Assembly (NCBI GenBank): GCA_965603515.1
Contig: CBFDDH010000011.1
Location: forward strand, 1 to 61,540
Direction of reading: 5' to 3'
DNA from: JAUVZL01 sp965603515
GTDB taxonomy: Bacteria > Hydrothermota > Tepidihabitantia > SM23-42
Length of the DNA: 61,540 bases
The notes under the pieces are model-generated. The model was not told where the DNA came from. It saw only the letters and a list, made by a program, of their open reading frames with translations, and did not search any database. This document shows positions 17,781-25,866 of the stretch, piece after piece (positions within the stretch are counted from its first letter, which is position 1; every line of letters starts with the position of its first letter). Made by a program: the position numbers and the translations under genes.

Positions 17781-18461
17781 ATGAAAATCAAAGACTGGCC
17801 AGAAAATGACCGGCCAAGAGAAAAGTTTTTTCAAAAGGGTAGTTATGGTGTAACCGATACTGAACTTCTGGCGATTATTATTGGCAAAGGTGTGAAAAAC
17901 AAATCAGCACTTGAATTAGCTAAGGAGATCCTTAGTAAAATTGGTAGCCTGAAGAAATTGAATCAGAAAACAGTCAGTGAAATTGAACGGCTGGGGATGA
18001 AAGGTCTAGGTAGAGCAAAGATCGTTTCTATGCTTGCCGCACTTGAATTAGGCAGACGTTCGCTCTCAAAGAAAAATGATGAGCAGATCATTTTCAAAGA
18101 CCCCAAAGATATTTATGATTATTATTACCCATTAATTTCCGGGTTGAAACATGAATTATTTAAGGTTGTGGCAGTTGATGGCAGGAACGCACATATTAAC
18201 GAAACGACGATTTCAAAAGGTATCCTCGACGCAAGTCTGGTCCATCCGCGCGAGGTTTTCAAATTCGCCCTTAATGAGAACGCCAGTGCGATTTTTCTTA
18301 TTCATAATCACCCGAGCGGGATACTGAAACCATCCGAGGATGATTTGAAAGTCACCGAACGATTACGGAGTGCCGGTGAGTTGATGGGCATACGTATTGT
18401 AGATCACATCATTATTGCTGAAAAAGGTTTTTACTCATTTTCGCAGCATAATCTACTTTGA
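17781..18461 (+). CDS. radC: RadC/YeeS-family JAB-domain protein
   Basis: This 226-residue protein of the RadC family has an N-terminal helix-hairpin-helix-like region (MKGLGRAKIVSMLAALELGRR) and a C-terminal JAB/MPN-type metalloprotease-like domain with the motif IHNHPSG and a downstream Asp (PSEDD). The cellular function of the family is unsettled, and the old DNA-repair assignment is doubtful. It starts 13 nt after hppA and is probably co-transcribed with it. It converges on pfkA with an AT-rich word repeat in between. Confidence 0.9.
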   Translation: MKIKDWPENDRPREKFFQKGSYGVTDTELLAIIIGKGVKNKSALELAKEILSKIGSLKKLNQKTVSEIERLGMKGLGRAKIVSMLAALELGRRSLSKKNDEQIIFKDPKDIYDYYYPLISGLKHELFKVVAVDGRNAHINETTISKGILDASLVHPREVFKFALNENASAIFLIHNHPSGILKPSEDDLKVTERLRSAGELMGIRIVDHIIIAEKGFYSFSQHNLL

Positions 18462-18493
18462 AATTTTAGATTTAAGATTTGAGATTTGACATT
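18462..18493. repeat. AT-rich word repeat between radC and pfkA
   Basis: Repeated TTTAGATTT / AAGATTTGAGATTT words ending in the decamer ATTTGACATT (18484-18493). The same decamer occurs at 39330-39339 and, inverted, at 50495-50504. No terminator-like hairpin is seen. Confidence 0.6.
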
Positions 18494-18519
18494 AATGGTT
18501 GTAGCTTTGAGAGATTTAA

Positions 18520-19494
18520 TTATTCAGCGAGGATTTTTGTTATTGTATAGATGTCAGGATCAATCTTTTTCTTTCTTGAATAAGTTTTCTCAAATGGGGT
18601 ATAGACGATCTTTTTGTTGATTTCACCAACCATGCAGTCGTGCATATTTTTCTTTAAACCATAGACGGCTGCATAGCCAAGTTTAGATGCCAAGATGCGA
18701 TCACTAGCGGTCGGTGCACCACCACGCTGGATATAGCCGAGGACTGCGACACGGTAGTCCTCATTTAATATCGCTTTGATCTTTTCGCCGATAATAAAAG
18801 CATTGCCTGCTTCATCACCTTCAGAAACAATGACGATATTGGACTTCTTACCTTTTCTTATATTACGGTTGATCTGCTTGGCCAGGCCATTGATATCGGT
18901 TAGTGTTTCTGGGATGAGGACATCCTCAGCACCACCTGCTAGACCGACGGCCAATCCAATGAAACCGGCATATCGACCCATGACTTCTATGAAAAAAAGT
19001 CTTTCCAAAGACGAAGCAGTATCTCGTATTCTATCGACTGCTTCAAGGGCGCTATTTACCGCAGTATCAAAGCCAATGGTAAAATCAGTACCAAAAAGGT
19101 CATTGTCAATCGTGCCGGGGAGACCGATCATCTTAATGCGATATTTCTTGGCAAACTCATGAGCACCCTTCATTGAACCATCACCGCCGATCACAATAAG
19201 TGCATCTATTTTATGTTTGTTCAATGTTTTCTTAGCTTTTGCCATACCAGGATCCGTCTTGAATTCCGTAGAGCGGGCAGTTCCTAAGATCGTACCACCG
19301 CGCTGGATAGTATTGGCGACGGAGTTACGTTTCAATTCGATGATGTCTCCATTGATAACACCATTGTAGCCGTGTTTGAAACCGAATATCTTTATCTGGT
19401 AGTGTATTGCAGTTCTTACCGCAGCGCGGATGGCGGCATTCATACCCGGCGCATCACCACCGCTTGTTAGGATTCCGATCCTTTTAGGTCTCAC
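18520..19494 (-). CDS. pfkA: ATP-dependent 6-phosphofructokinase
   Basis: It phosphorylates fructose 6-phosphate in glycolysis. The 324 residues match bacterial PfkA. Seen are GGDAPGMNAAIR (N-terminus), IGGDGS, and PGTIDND. The Gly in PGTIDND and the GGDGS glycine indicate ATP rather than PPi as donor. MGRYAGFIGL and the IQRGG segment complete the substrate site. The start codon is GTG at 19494, placed 5 nt after a consensus -10, so the mRNA is predicted to be leaderless. It converges with radC. Confidence 0.95.
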   Translation of the reverse strand: MRPKRIGILTSGGDAPGMNAAIRAAVRTAIHYQIKIFGFKHGYNGVINGDIIELKRNSVANTIQRGGTILGTARSTEFKTDPGMAKAKKTLNKHKIDALIVIGGDGSMKGAHEFAKKYRIKMIGLPGTIDNDLFGTDFTIGFDTAVNSALEAVDRIRDTASSLERLFFIEVMGRYAGFIGLAVGLAGGAEDVLIPETLTDINGLAKQINRNIRKGKKSNIVIVSEGDEAGNAFIIGEKIKAILNEDYRVAVLGYIQRGGAPTASDRILASKLGYAAVYGLKKNMHDCMVGEINKKIVYTPFEKTYSRKKKIDPDIYTITKILAE

Positions 19495-19499
19495 AGAGT

Positions 19500-19527
19500 A
19501 TTATAGTCAACGATCTTTGTATGTCAA
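19500..19527 (-). promoter_or_regulatory. pfkA promoter, leaderless type
   Basis: Minus strand: TTGACA (19527-19522), a 16-bp spacer, TATAAT (19505-19500), 5 nt, then GTG 19494. Both hexamers are perfect consensus. Confidence 0.85.
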
Positions 19528-19666
19528 CTGAACTACCACATTCCTCAACGCCCAACTGTATGCTTCAAACAAAGGATTCTATTCTGTTAGTTAGCGCAAA
19601 TGCTTGTGTATCTTAGATTTCCCGTGCAAGGTCGGCGCAAACCATTGCCAATACTTAAGTTGGGGC

Positions 19667-19719
19667 TTGACAAATGTTGAATTATCAGTATAATTAGTTA
19701 ATGATTAGAAAGGAGGTGA
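19667..19719 (+). promoter_or_regulatory. HU promoter and strong ribosome binding site
   Basis: TTGACA (19667-19672), a 16-bp spacer, TATAAT (19689-19694), followed by AAAGGAGGTGA (19709-19719) 7 nt before the HU start. Unlike several neighbours, this is an ordinary leadered transcript. The rest of the gap to the pfkA promoter (19528-19666) shows no gene or clear signal. Confidence 0.9.
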
Positions 19720-19726
19720 AAAAAAC

Positions 19727-19999
19727 ATGACAAAAGCTGAACTTATCGAGAAAATTGCGGCAAAGGCAAAGATTTCTAAGAAGGCATCGAACATTGCGTT
19801 AAATACTTTTGTGAGTTCGATTACTACAGCTCTTAAGAAAGGTGATAGAGTAACACTAGTGGGTTTTGGAACGTTCTCAGTTACCAAGAGGAAGGCAAGA
19901 ACTGCACGTAACCCGCGTACGGGTGAGCCTATTCGCGTGCCTGCAAGGAAGGCGCCAAAATTCAAGGCTGGAAGTTTCTTGAAAAAGGCGGTAAAATAA
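19727..19999 (+). CDS. hup: HU-family DNA-binding protein
   Basis: This 90-residue nucleoid protein bends DNA as a dimer. The HU/IHF signature is intact: MTKAELIEKIA at the start, GFGTF in the middle, the flexible arm RKARTARNPRTGEPI, and the PARKAPKFKAG end. It is monocistronic, with a consensus promoter, a near-perfect Shine-Dalgarno sequence and a strong terminator, which fits high expression. Confidence 0.96.
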   Translation: MTKAELIEKIAAKAKISKKASNIALNTFVSSITTALKKGDRVTLVGFGTFSVTKRKARTARNPRTGEPIRVPARKAPKFKAGSFLKKAVK

Positions 20000-20015
20000 T
20001 TCCTTAACGCAAAGT

Positions 20016-20049
20016 AAAAGGGGATGACATTCTGTCATCCCCTTTTTTT
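20016..20049 (+). terminator. Rho-independent terminator of hup
   Basis: GGGGATGACA (20020-20029), a 3-nt loop, TGTCATCCCC (20033-20042), then seven T (20043-20049). The A-run before the stem lets it work on the minus strand too, for whatever once ended with the remnant at 20065. Confidence 0.93.
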
Positions 20050-20064
20050 ATTTGGGATTTCTAT

Positions 20065-20355
20065 TCAATGCAGCAGCAAAACTTTCTTGACTACTATGTT
20101 AGCGTTATCGATCGTACTCACAAAATATATGCCTGAAGGTGTGCTTTGTCCAGACCATGAAGCATGTCCTTGGTCATTAGATCTAAGTCGTCGTACAAGG
20201 CAACGATTGATATCATAGATGGTGATTACTTGATTCGTTTGTCTTGTCATGATGCTAAGCTTTTTAGAGAATATAGTAGCTGATACATCAAAGGTAGATA
20301 CCAGAGAGCGGGTCGTTTTTTCAGTAATTTCATAATATTGAATATCTATTCTAAG
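20065..20355 (-). pseudogene. remnant of a Por/type IX-like C-terminal sorting domain
   Basis: On the minus strand an open frame from just after a TGA (20358-20356) to the stop at 20065 encodes about 96 residues resembling the C-terminal sorting domain of surface or secreted proteins: a beta-strand start, then VITIYDINRCLVRRL, a Trp-Ser-Gly turn (ASWSGQ), SGIYFVST, and a final VVKKVLLL strand. No ATG, GTG or TTG start exists upstream of the domain in this frame, and the protein it should terminate is missing. I read it as the 3' stub of a deleted secreted-protein gene. An ATG at 20250 would give 61 residues but would start inside the domain. Confidence 0.6.
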
Positions 20356-20377
20356 TCAAGTCGGTTTTACCATACTG

Positions 20378-20405
20378 TTGACAAAACACTCAATTCCATT
20401 AGAAT
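20378..20405 (+). promoter_or_regulatory. promoter of the recombinase operon
   Basis: TTGACA (20378-20383), a 16-bp spacer, TAGAAT (20400-20405). The start ATG (20420) is 14 nt after the -10, giving a leader of about 8 nt without a Shine-Dalgarno sequence. Confidence 0.7.
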
Positions 20406-20419
20406 AAATCAGATTAAAG

Positions 20420-21307
20420 ATGGAACGAGAAGATTTTTATAACAAAGTCAACGATTTTATTATATACCTGCAAAAGGAAAAAAACTACTCGCGCCATACC
20501 TTGAGGGCTTACCGCACGGATCTCGAAAGTTTTTTTGATTTTCTTCGGGTTAAGAAAAGAAAACGCGTAGATCAGAATGCGATTACTTTATTTATGGGAT
20601 TTCTCCTAAAGTATGGGCTGGATGCAAGAAGTGTTGCACGGAAACTTTCGTGCATCAAATCGTTTTTCAAATTCTTGAAGAAAACTAACGTGATTTCAGA
20701 AAATTCTGCAATCATAATAAAAACGCCGAAGACCAAAAAACATCTACCCGGTTTCTTGAGCTACGCACAGGTTGAAAAGGCTATGGAAATAAGTAAGCCA
20801 AGAGACCGTGCGATCATGGAGGTGTTGTACAGCTGTGGTCTTCGCGCCAGCGAATTAGTGAATTTGAGGATCAGTGATATTGATCTTAATCGTGAGGAAG
20901 TTAAGGTTAAAGGGAAAGGTAATAAACAACGTATTGTCCCGGTTGGCAAGCCTGCTAAGAATGCGATACTTAGCTATCTAAAAGTCCGACATAACCCTGA
21001 TAAGCACAAAACCGTTGGGTCGGATGTGCCTGAGTTATTCCTGAATTATCGAGGGGGGTCTTTATCAACACGTTCTGTACAGAATATAGTACGTAAATAT
21101 CTTGTCAAACTAGCTCAAGCAACCGGTACTAACCCACATATTCTGAGACACAGTTTTGCTACCCACCTGCTAGAGAACGGAGCGGATTTAAGGGCGGTGC
21201 AAGAACTACTTGGTCATGCATCACTTTCTACGGTTCAGATATACACCCATATGACAAGCAAACGTCTAAAGGAAATCTACAAGAAGAGACACCCGAGGGC
21301 AGAATGA
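20420..21307 (+). CDS. XerC/XerD-type tyrosine recombinase
   Basis: This 295-residue site-specific recombinase has the size and layout of chromosome-dimer resolvases. The N-terminal core-binding domain (YLQKEKNYSRHTLRAYRTDLESF) is followed by the catalytic domain. The catalytic residues are recognisable: Arg in CGLRASELVNLR, Lys in KGKGNKQR, HILRHSFATH, and LGHASLSTVQIYTH with the nucleophilic Tyr. It is the only recombinase in the window and there is no mobile-element context, so a housekeeping Xer role is likely. XerC and XerD cannot be told apart here. It overlaps the next gene as ATGA. Confidence 0.9.
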   Translation: MEREDFYNKVNDFIIYLQKEKNYSRHTLRAYRTDLESFFDFLRVKKRKRVDQNAITLFMGFLLKYGLDARSVARKLSCIKSFFKFLKKTNVISENSAIIIKTPKTKKHLPGFLSYAQVEKAMEISKPRDRAIMEVLYSCGLRASELVNLRISDIDLNREEVKVKGKGNKQRIVPVGKPAKNAILSYLKVRHNPDKHKTVGSDVPELFLNYRGGSLSTRSVQNIVRKYLVKLAQATGTNPHILRHSFATHLLENGADLRAVQELLGHASLSTVQIYTHMTSKRLKEIYKKRHPRAE

Positions 21308-21765
21308 AGGATGAAGGTGGGAGATACAAGGTATTGACAGGTTATGTTCTCGGAATTTTTATTATTGGTTTGCTACCAACTCTTGCGTGTCATACTCGTA
21401 ATTCATTCAAAAGCCTTGAGCATGGAGATTTTAGCCTTGTTTTCTCGGGGAAATATAAGGAGGCAACTACTTTCTTACGCGATGGTGCTGAGTACAAGAG
21501 TGTGGTAGATGGGTTGAGGACGGAGATTGGAAAGAATCCGTTTTTATTATCAAGAATAACAAAAGAACACTATGATGTATCAGGGGCATTGGTGTATAAG
21601 TTCAAATTTGCCGCACTGGACAGTGTAAGTAACTACCTGATATTGAGATATTTCACTAGGATATACAATCACCCGCTACTTGCTGGTTATCAGGTTCAAT
21701 TGGTTTTTGACGCTGAATCTCGCGAGTTGGTAAGAATATATACTGCTGAGGTGCCCCTTGAGTAG
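21304..21765 (+). CDS. hypothetical envelope protein with N-terminal signal/anchor
   Basis: I do not recognise this family. The 153 residues begin with a short charged stretch and a hydrophobic segment (about 9-28) ending in PTLAC, an imperfect lipobox, so it could be a lipoprotein or a secreted protein. The remainder is mixed alpha/beta. It is coupled by ATGA to the recombinase gene and overlaps the following TPR gene by 8 nt, which suggests the two envelope proteins work together. Confidence 0.6.
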   Translation: MKDEGGRYKVLTGYVLGIFIIGLLPTLACHTRNSFKSLEHGDFSLVFSGKYKEATTFLRDGAEYKSVVDGLRTEIGKNPFLLSRITKEHYDVSGALVYKFKFAALDSVSNYLILRYFTRIYNHPLLAGYQVQLVFDAESRELVRIYTAEVPLE

Positions 21766-23827
21766 TATCTTACTGTTGGTGATGATCGGGGGAGGAGTTT
21801 ATTTCAATGATCAATCCCTTGATGAGACAGCGAGGTATTTTGAACTGGTTGCATCGATTGCCCCTTCCTACGAGAATTACTACCGCGCTGGCCTTTACGC
21901 TTTGATAAATGGTGAATTGAACAAGAGCAGGCAATACCTTGAGGTTGTGTCCAAGAGATCGGGAGCAGTCTTTACCCTTGGTGTCGTTTATTATCAACTT
22001 GGTTTGTACGACCTGTCGGCAGAGCATTTTGACCGTCTGTTGAAGAAACGCAGTGATATCTGGCAAGCCTATTACTACTTAGGTTTGATAAAACTACGAC
22101 AAAGTGAAGTCACCGCGGCGATGCAGTATTTCGAAGAGATTCCGGATTCAATAGATATCGTTTTGTTAATCGATTACATTGCGGATTACAATGAACTAGT
22201 TAGTGCGCGCCAGAAATTTGAGCGCGCTTTGTTCCATGATGCTATTAGGCAATATCAAAACGTGAGGACTTTTTTTGGTTATCGAGAAGTCGGTCTGGCA
22301 CTTGCTTTTTCTAAGCTAGAGGAGTACGAAACAAGCCTTCTTTTGTTTGATTCAGTTATTTGTTACAGTGACAACGAAACAGTGAGGCAGCGCGCAAGAT
22401 ATGAATCAGCTAGAATATACTATTTTCTCAGGGATGACTTAAAGGCACGCGAGCATCTAAGACAATATCTAACTTTCCAAACTGATTACCAAGCCCAATT
22501 TCTTCTTGGTATGACGTTTAGCAATGAATCAAAGTATGATTCAGCTATTCATTATTTCGAAGGTTTACCTGACTCAGTAGACCAATACCTTTTCCATAAG
22601 GGAAGGGCTGTTTATTTTCTTGGATTCTGGGGAAAGGCAGAAGAGTTGCTTTTGCGGCAACGTGAGGACTTCCCGGATTCTCCATACGGTGATAGAGCTA
22701 CATTTATCCTCGCTTCAATAAACTTCAAGAGAAAGGAGTATGATCAGGCGATTGATTTCTACAGTGAACTCGTGGGGATCTATCCCAAGTCACTATATGC
22801 AGCGGTAGCGCAGAAGAACCTTGGTGATTCCTATTTTCATTTAAAGGAGTATAAGCAGGCTCTGAAATCCTATAATTTAGTCAAGGAGTTCAAGCCATCG
22901 CAGAACATTGCGGCGCAGATAGTTTTAAGAACTTATGAAACGCTCTACTATCTAAAGAAATACCCTTCATTAATAGACGCGCTGCTGAGGTTTATTGAGG
23001 ATAATCCCGCATCGAGTCTTGTTTCCAGTACCCAGCTGCGTATTGCTAAGATATTGTACAAAAGACAGGAATATTACCGAAGTCTTTCAGCTCTCAATAA
23101 AATAATTGAGAAAAAACCCGGGTCATCGGTGGCACAAAAGGCGTTAGTTGAAAAGGCAAGGGTATATCAAACAATGGGTAATGTCTATGAGGTCAAGAAG
23201 GTTTTTGTTCAATTATTGGTGGACAGTAATGCCGAGACGTACTATTCCTATGCCGCTGATGAACTCGGTATGATTTATTTTGAGGAATCAAAATATGATT
23301 CTGTACTGTACTACTATAATCTGCTTTTAGAGAACGAGAAATACCGCGAAAAAGCTATTTTCGAAATAGCCAAAACGTACGATATACTGGGTCAAAGCAA
23401 AGAAGCAGAAACGATGACAGACAAACTCATTGCTGAATTTCCGTTATCGGTTTTCCTGTTCGATGCCTATATTCTAAAGTCAAAAATCTATCGAAGAGCA
23501 GGTTACTACGATAAGGCTGTAGAGACATTGGAAGATCTGATACGGAAGGCCGGTAAAAGACCTGAAGTCTACGTTGAAATCGGCAACCTGTACATTGAGA
23601 TAGAGGACTATCTGAGCGCACGTGAGTACTACCTTTTAGCTTGCGAATTTTTTAAACAGAAGAGAGATGATGCAGCAAGGGCATTACTTTTTGCCGGCGA
23701 TGCATCGATAGGTCTGGGTGAGAAAGAGGTGGCCAGGCAATACTATTTGCAAGCAAATAGTATTGCCCTGTCGCTGAGCTTAAAGAATCAAGCTACTGCA
23801 AAAATCAGTGCGATAGGCGAGGAATAA
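21758..23827 (+). CDS. exported TPR-repeat protein
   Basis: This 689-residue protein is made almost entirely of TPR-like helical pairs. Repeats are easy to see, such as YDLSAEHFDRLLKK, YDQAIDFYSELVGIYPKSLYA, and YDKAVETLEDLIRKAG with the Asp-Ser/Ala-Ile pattern. The first ~17 residues (SSILLLVMIGGGVYF) are hydrophobic and fit a signal peptide or anchor. The style matches periplasmic TPR proteins of the YbgF/BamD/gliding-type class. The start is TTG 21758 inside the end of the previous gene. Function is unknown, and a scaffold at the outer envelope is plausible. Confidence 0.75.
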   Translation: MSSILLLVMIGGGVYFNDQSLDETARYFELVASIAPSYENYYRAGLYALINGELNKSRQYLEVVSKRSGAVFTLGVVYYQLGLYDLSAEHFDRLLKKRSDIWQAYYYLGLIKLRQSEVTAAMQYFEEIPDSIDIVLLIDYIADYNELVSARQKFERALFHDAIRQYQNVRTFFGYREVGLALAFSKLEEYETSLLLFDSVICYSDNETVRQRARYESARIYYFLRDDLKAREHLRQYLTFQTDYQAQFLLGMTFSNESKYDSAIHYFEGLPDSVDQYLFHKGRAVYFLGFWGKAEELLLRQREDFPDSPYGDRATFILASINFKRKEYDQAIDFYSELVGIYPKSLYAAVAQKNLGDSYFHLKEYKQALKSYNLVKEFKPSQNIAAQIVLRTYETLYYLKKYPSLIDALLRFIEDNPASSLVSSTQLRIAKILYKRQEYYRSLSALNKIIEKKPGSSVAQKALVEKARVYQTMGNVYEVKKVFVQLLVDSNAETYYSYAADELGMIYFEESKYDSVLYYYNLLLENEKYREKAIFEIAKTYDILGQSKEAETMTDKLIAEFPLSVFLFDAYILKSKIYRRAGYYDKAVETLEDLIRKAGKRPEVYVEIGNLYIEIEDYLSAREYYLLACEFFKQKRDDAARALLFAGDASIGLGEKEVARQYYLQANSIALSLSLKNQATAKISAIGEE

Positions 23828-23833
23828 TGCTTT

Positions 23834-24169
23834 TTATTCATTTAGAGACTTGCTGATCTCCTGTAGAACTGCCTTTATTTCTTTCAACGCCTTACTTCTA
23901 TTCCGGAGCGGGAGCGATAGCTGTTCTGGTCCATCACTCAATCGAACAAGTTTCTTTTTTGCACCGGCAATGGTATAACCTTGATCATACAAGACACTTT
24001 TTATCAACTTGATAATGTCGATGTCCTTTTTTGAATAGTATCTTCGTTCCACACGATTCCGTTTTGGTTTGAGAATCGCAAATTCCTTTTCCCAGTATCT
24101 TAATATGTAGGGTTTTAAATCCAACATATCAGCGACTTCTTTAATCGAAAAGAATTCTTTTTCAGTCAT
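23834..24169 (-). CDS. MerR-family transcriptional regulator
   Basis: This 111-residue protein has an N-terminal MerR winged helix-turn-helix (FSIKEVADMLDLKPYILRYWEKEF) and the Arg-Arg-Tyr-Tyr wing (RVERRYYSKKDIDIIKLIK). There is no effector domain beyond a short helical tail. The longer upstream reading frame is unlikely, because AAGGAGGG sits just before the ATG at 24169. It lies downstream of gpsA on the same strand across a gap with two inverted repeats, and it converges on the TPR gene with 6 nt between the stops. The target is unknown. Confidence 0.82.
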   Translation of the reverse strand: MTEKEFFSIKEVADMLDLKPYILRYWEKEFAILKPKRNRVERRYYSKKDIDIIKLIKSVLYDQGYTIAGAKKKLVRLSDGPEQLSLPLRNRSKALKEIKAVLQEISKSLNE

Positions 24170-24180
24170 ATTCCCTCCTT

Positions 24181-24282
24181 GGTATTCTACGAATACCAGC
24201 ATGCATACAGATTGAGGCGGATTCAGACAGATAATATCTGTTTGCATCCGTTTCCATCAGTTTGTGTCTAATAACATTCATG
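24181..24282 (-). repeat. gap before merR: hairpin, 15-nt palindrome and word repeat
   Basis: This gap holds GGTATTC-TAC-GAATACC (24181-24197), which abuts the merR ribosome binding site, and the odd-length palindrome ACAGATAATATCTGT (24227-24241). ATCCG/ATCAG-type words resemble the word repeats in other gaps. The palindrome is a candidate operator and the hairpin a candidate RNA control element. No promoter is obvious. Confidence 0.5.
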
Positions 24283-25272
24283 TTATTCATATTTTAATGG
24301 TCTGGTCATGAGGTCCCTTAACCCCTGTTTTGGAGGTTTATTCTCGAACAATATACTGTGTACCACCTCACATATCGGCATTTCAATTTTACACTTTTTA
24401 GCCAGCGCCATGACTGCTTTTGAGGTCGGAACACCCTCGGCAACCATGATCATCTCGGTTTCGGTTTCAGCCACACTTTTGCCAGCACCGATGTATTCAC
24501 CAAATCTGTGGTTACGTGATTCTTCACTGAATGAAGTCGTTACCATATCACCCAAGCCGGAGAGTCCCCAAAAGGTCTTTGCTTTGGCGCCCAGTTCAAT
24601 ACCTAAGCGCTGCATTTCGACGATCCCACGAGCGAGCAAAGTACCTTTGGCATTCTTTCCAAATCCCAAGCCAGCGCTTATCCCACAGCCGATAGCGATA
24701 ACGTTCTTGATCGCCGCACCGAGTTCTACGCCAATAATGTCATCACCGATATAGATTCGAAAGTTGTTCGATGCTAATTCATGCTGGAGGTTTGTGACAC
24801 CTACAGGATCTGAACCGACAAGCACTACTGCGGTCGGTTCCCCCCGGATTATTTCATTAGCTATTGATGGACCAGAAAGTACATAGACTCGATCCTTTGC
24901 CGATGCCAGCCGATTTATGATCTCGGATGGTCTTTTCAGCGTTCTGATATCAATCCCTTTTGTTAGACTTAGAAAGTAAGCGCCACGGATATCAACCTTG
25001 GTTAATCTGTCGATGATCTTGTGCAGCGCTTGGGATGGTATAGCAAAGACTACAACCTCAGCGTCAGCTAAGACCTTTTCAACATCCCAGTGCACAAATA
25101 TCTCTTCAGGTATTTTTTTGTCGATAAGAAACGGTGCATTATCTCTTGTCTGCGAAATATGCTCAGCCCTCTTTTGGTCAAATTCCCAAATCTTTACATC
25201 ATGACCGTTTTGCTGCTGCATGATACCGAATACTGAACCCCAGTTACCGCACCCGAGTATACTCAACTTCAT
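24283..25272 (-). CDS. gpsA: glycerol-3-phosphate dehydrogenase [NAD(P)+]
   Basis: It reduces dihydroxyacetone phosphate to sn-glycerol 3-phosphate for phospholipid synthesis. It is 329 residues, as usual. The N-terminal Rossmann motif GCGNWGSVFG, VVVFAIPSQALH, LSGPSIANEI, the catalytic Lys region AAIKNVIAIGCGI and the GLSGLGDMVTTSFSEESRN segment are all present. Its ATG overlaps the plsY stop (4 nt) and has GGAGG upstream. Together with plsY it supplies the first steps of membrane lipid synthesis. Confidence 0.95.
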   Translation of the reverse strand: MKLSILGCGNWGSVFGIMQQQNGHDVKIWEFDQKRAEHISQTRDNAPFLIDKKIPEEIFVHWDVEKVLADAEVVVFAIPSQALHKIIDRLTKVDIRGAYFLSLTKGIDIRTLKRPSEIINRLASAKDRVYVLSGPSIANEIIRGEPTAVVLVGSDPVGVTNLQHELASNNFRIYIGDDIIGVELGAAIKNVIAIGCGISAGLGFGKNAKGTLLARGIVEMQRLGIELGAKAKTFWGLSGLGDMVTTSFSEESRNHRFGEYIGAGKSVAETETEMIMVAEGVPTSKAVMALAKKCKIEMPICEVVHSILFENKPPKQGLRDLMTRPLKYE

Positions 25273-25856
25273 TTTTTCCTCCAGAGAACAAGTTTTGGTT
25301 CTTCTTTTTTTAATATTCTTCTTATATTAGACCGGTGGGCGTAAACAATAAACCCGGCCATTATCATCATGAATATTCTGTCGGTCAGGGTAGCTTCCTT
25401 CATCGCGAAACTAAGGATTGGTAGTGCAACCGCAAACCCGATAGATGCTAGGGCAACAATAAAGGTGCTGAGGTAGATTACAAGCCATACTGCTAGGGAG
25501 ATCAGGAAAGATTTCGGTACGATTCCAATAGCTACTCCGATCATGGTTGAGACACCCTTACCTCCACGGAATCTGAAGAGTGGGTTGAAGATGTGTCCGA
25601 GTATTGCACCGGCACCGGCAAGCGCCGTAAGATATCCAAAATTCCTGATAAGGAGAACCGGGATGAGACCCTTCAGTCCATCTAATATAAAGCCGATAAT
25701 GAAGAATGGTAAGCCTGCATGGCGGCCGAGGTTGGTAGCGCCGATATTTCCGCTGCCGACATTTCTCAGATCAATCCCTTTTATTTTACCAAGTATGTAG
25801 GAAAAGGGGATTATTCCAAAAACAAAACCTACGATAAAAGGGAGTATATAGTTCAT
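25269..25856 (-). CDS. plsY: acyl-phosphate:glycerol-3-phosphate acyltransferase
   Basis: This integral membrane enzyme of about 195 residues acylates glycerol 3-phosphate from acyl phosphate. The three PlsY motifs are visible: GSGNIGATNLGR, KG(L)IPVLL, and the RGGKGVSTMIGV loop near residue 100. There are about five membrane segments. I prefer ATG 25856 because GAGGTG precedes it. A GTG at 25865 would add three residues. It sits between der and gpsA in one minus-strand operon. Confidence 0.95.
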   Translation of the reverse strand: MNYILPFIVGFVFGIIPFSYILGKIKGIDLRNVGSGNIGATNLGRHAGLPFFIIGFILDGLKGLIPVLLIRNFGYLTALAGAGAILGHIFNPLFRFRGGKGVSTMIGVAIGIVPKSFLISLAVWLVIYLSTFIVALASIGFAVALPILSFAMKEATLTDRIFMMIMAGFIVYAHRSNIRRILKKEEPKLVLWRKK

Positions 25857-25866
25857 GATTTGCACC

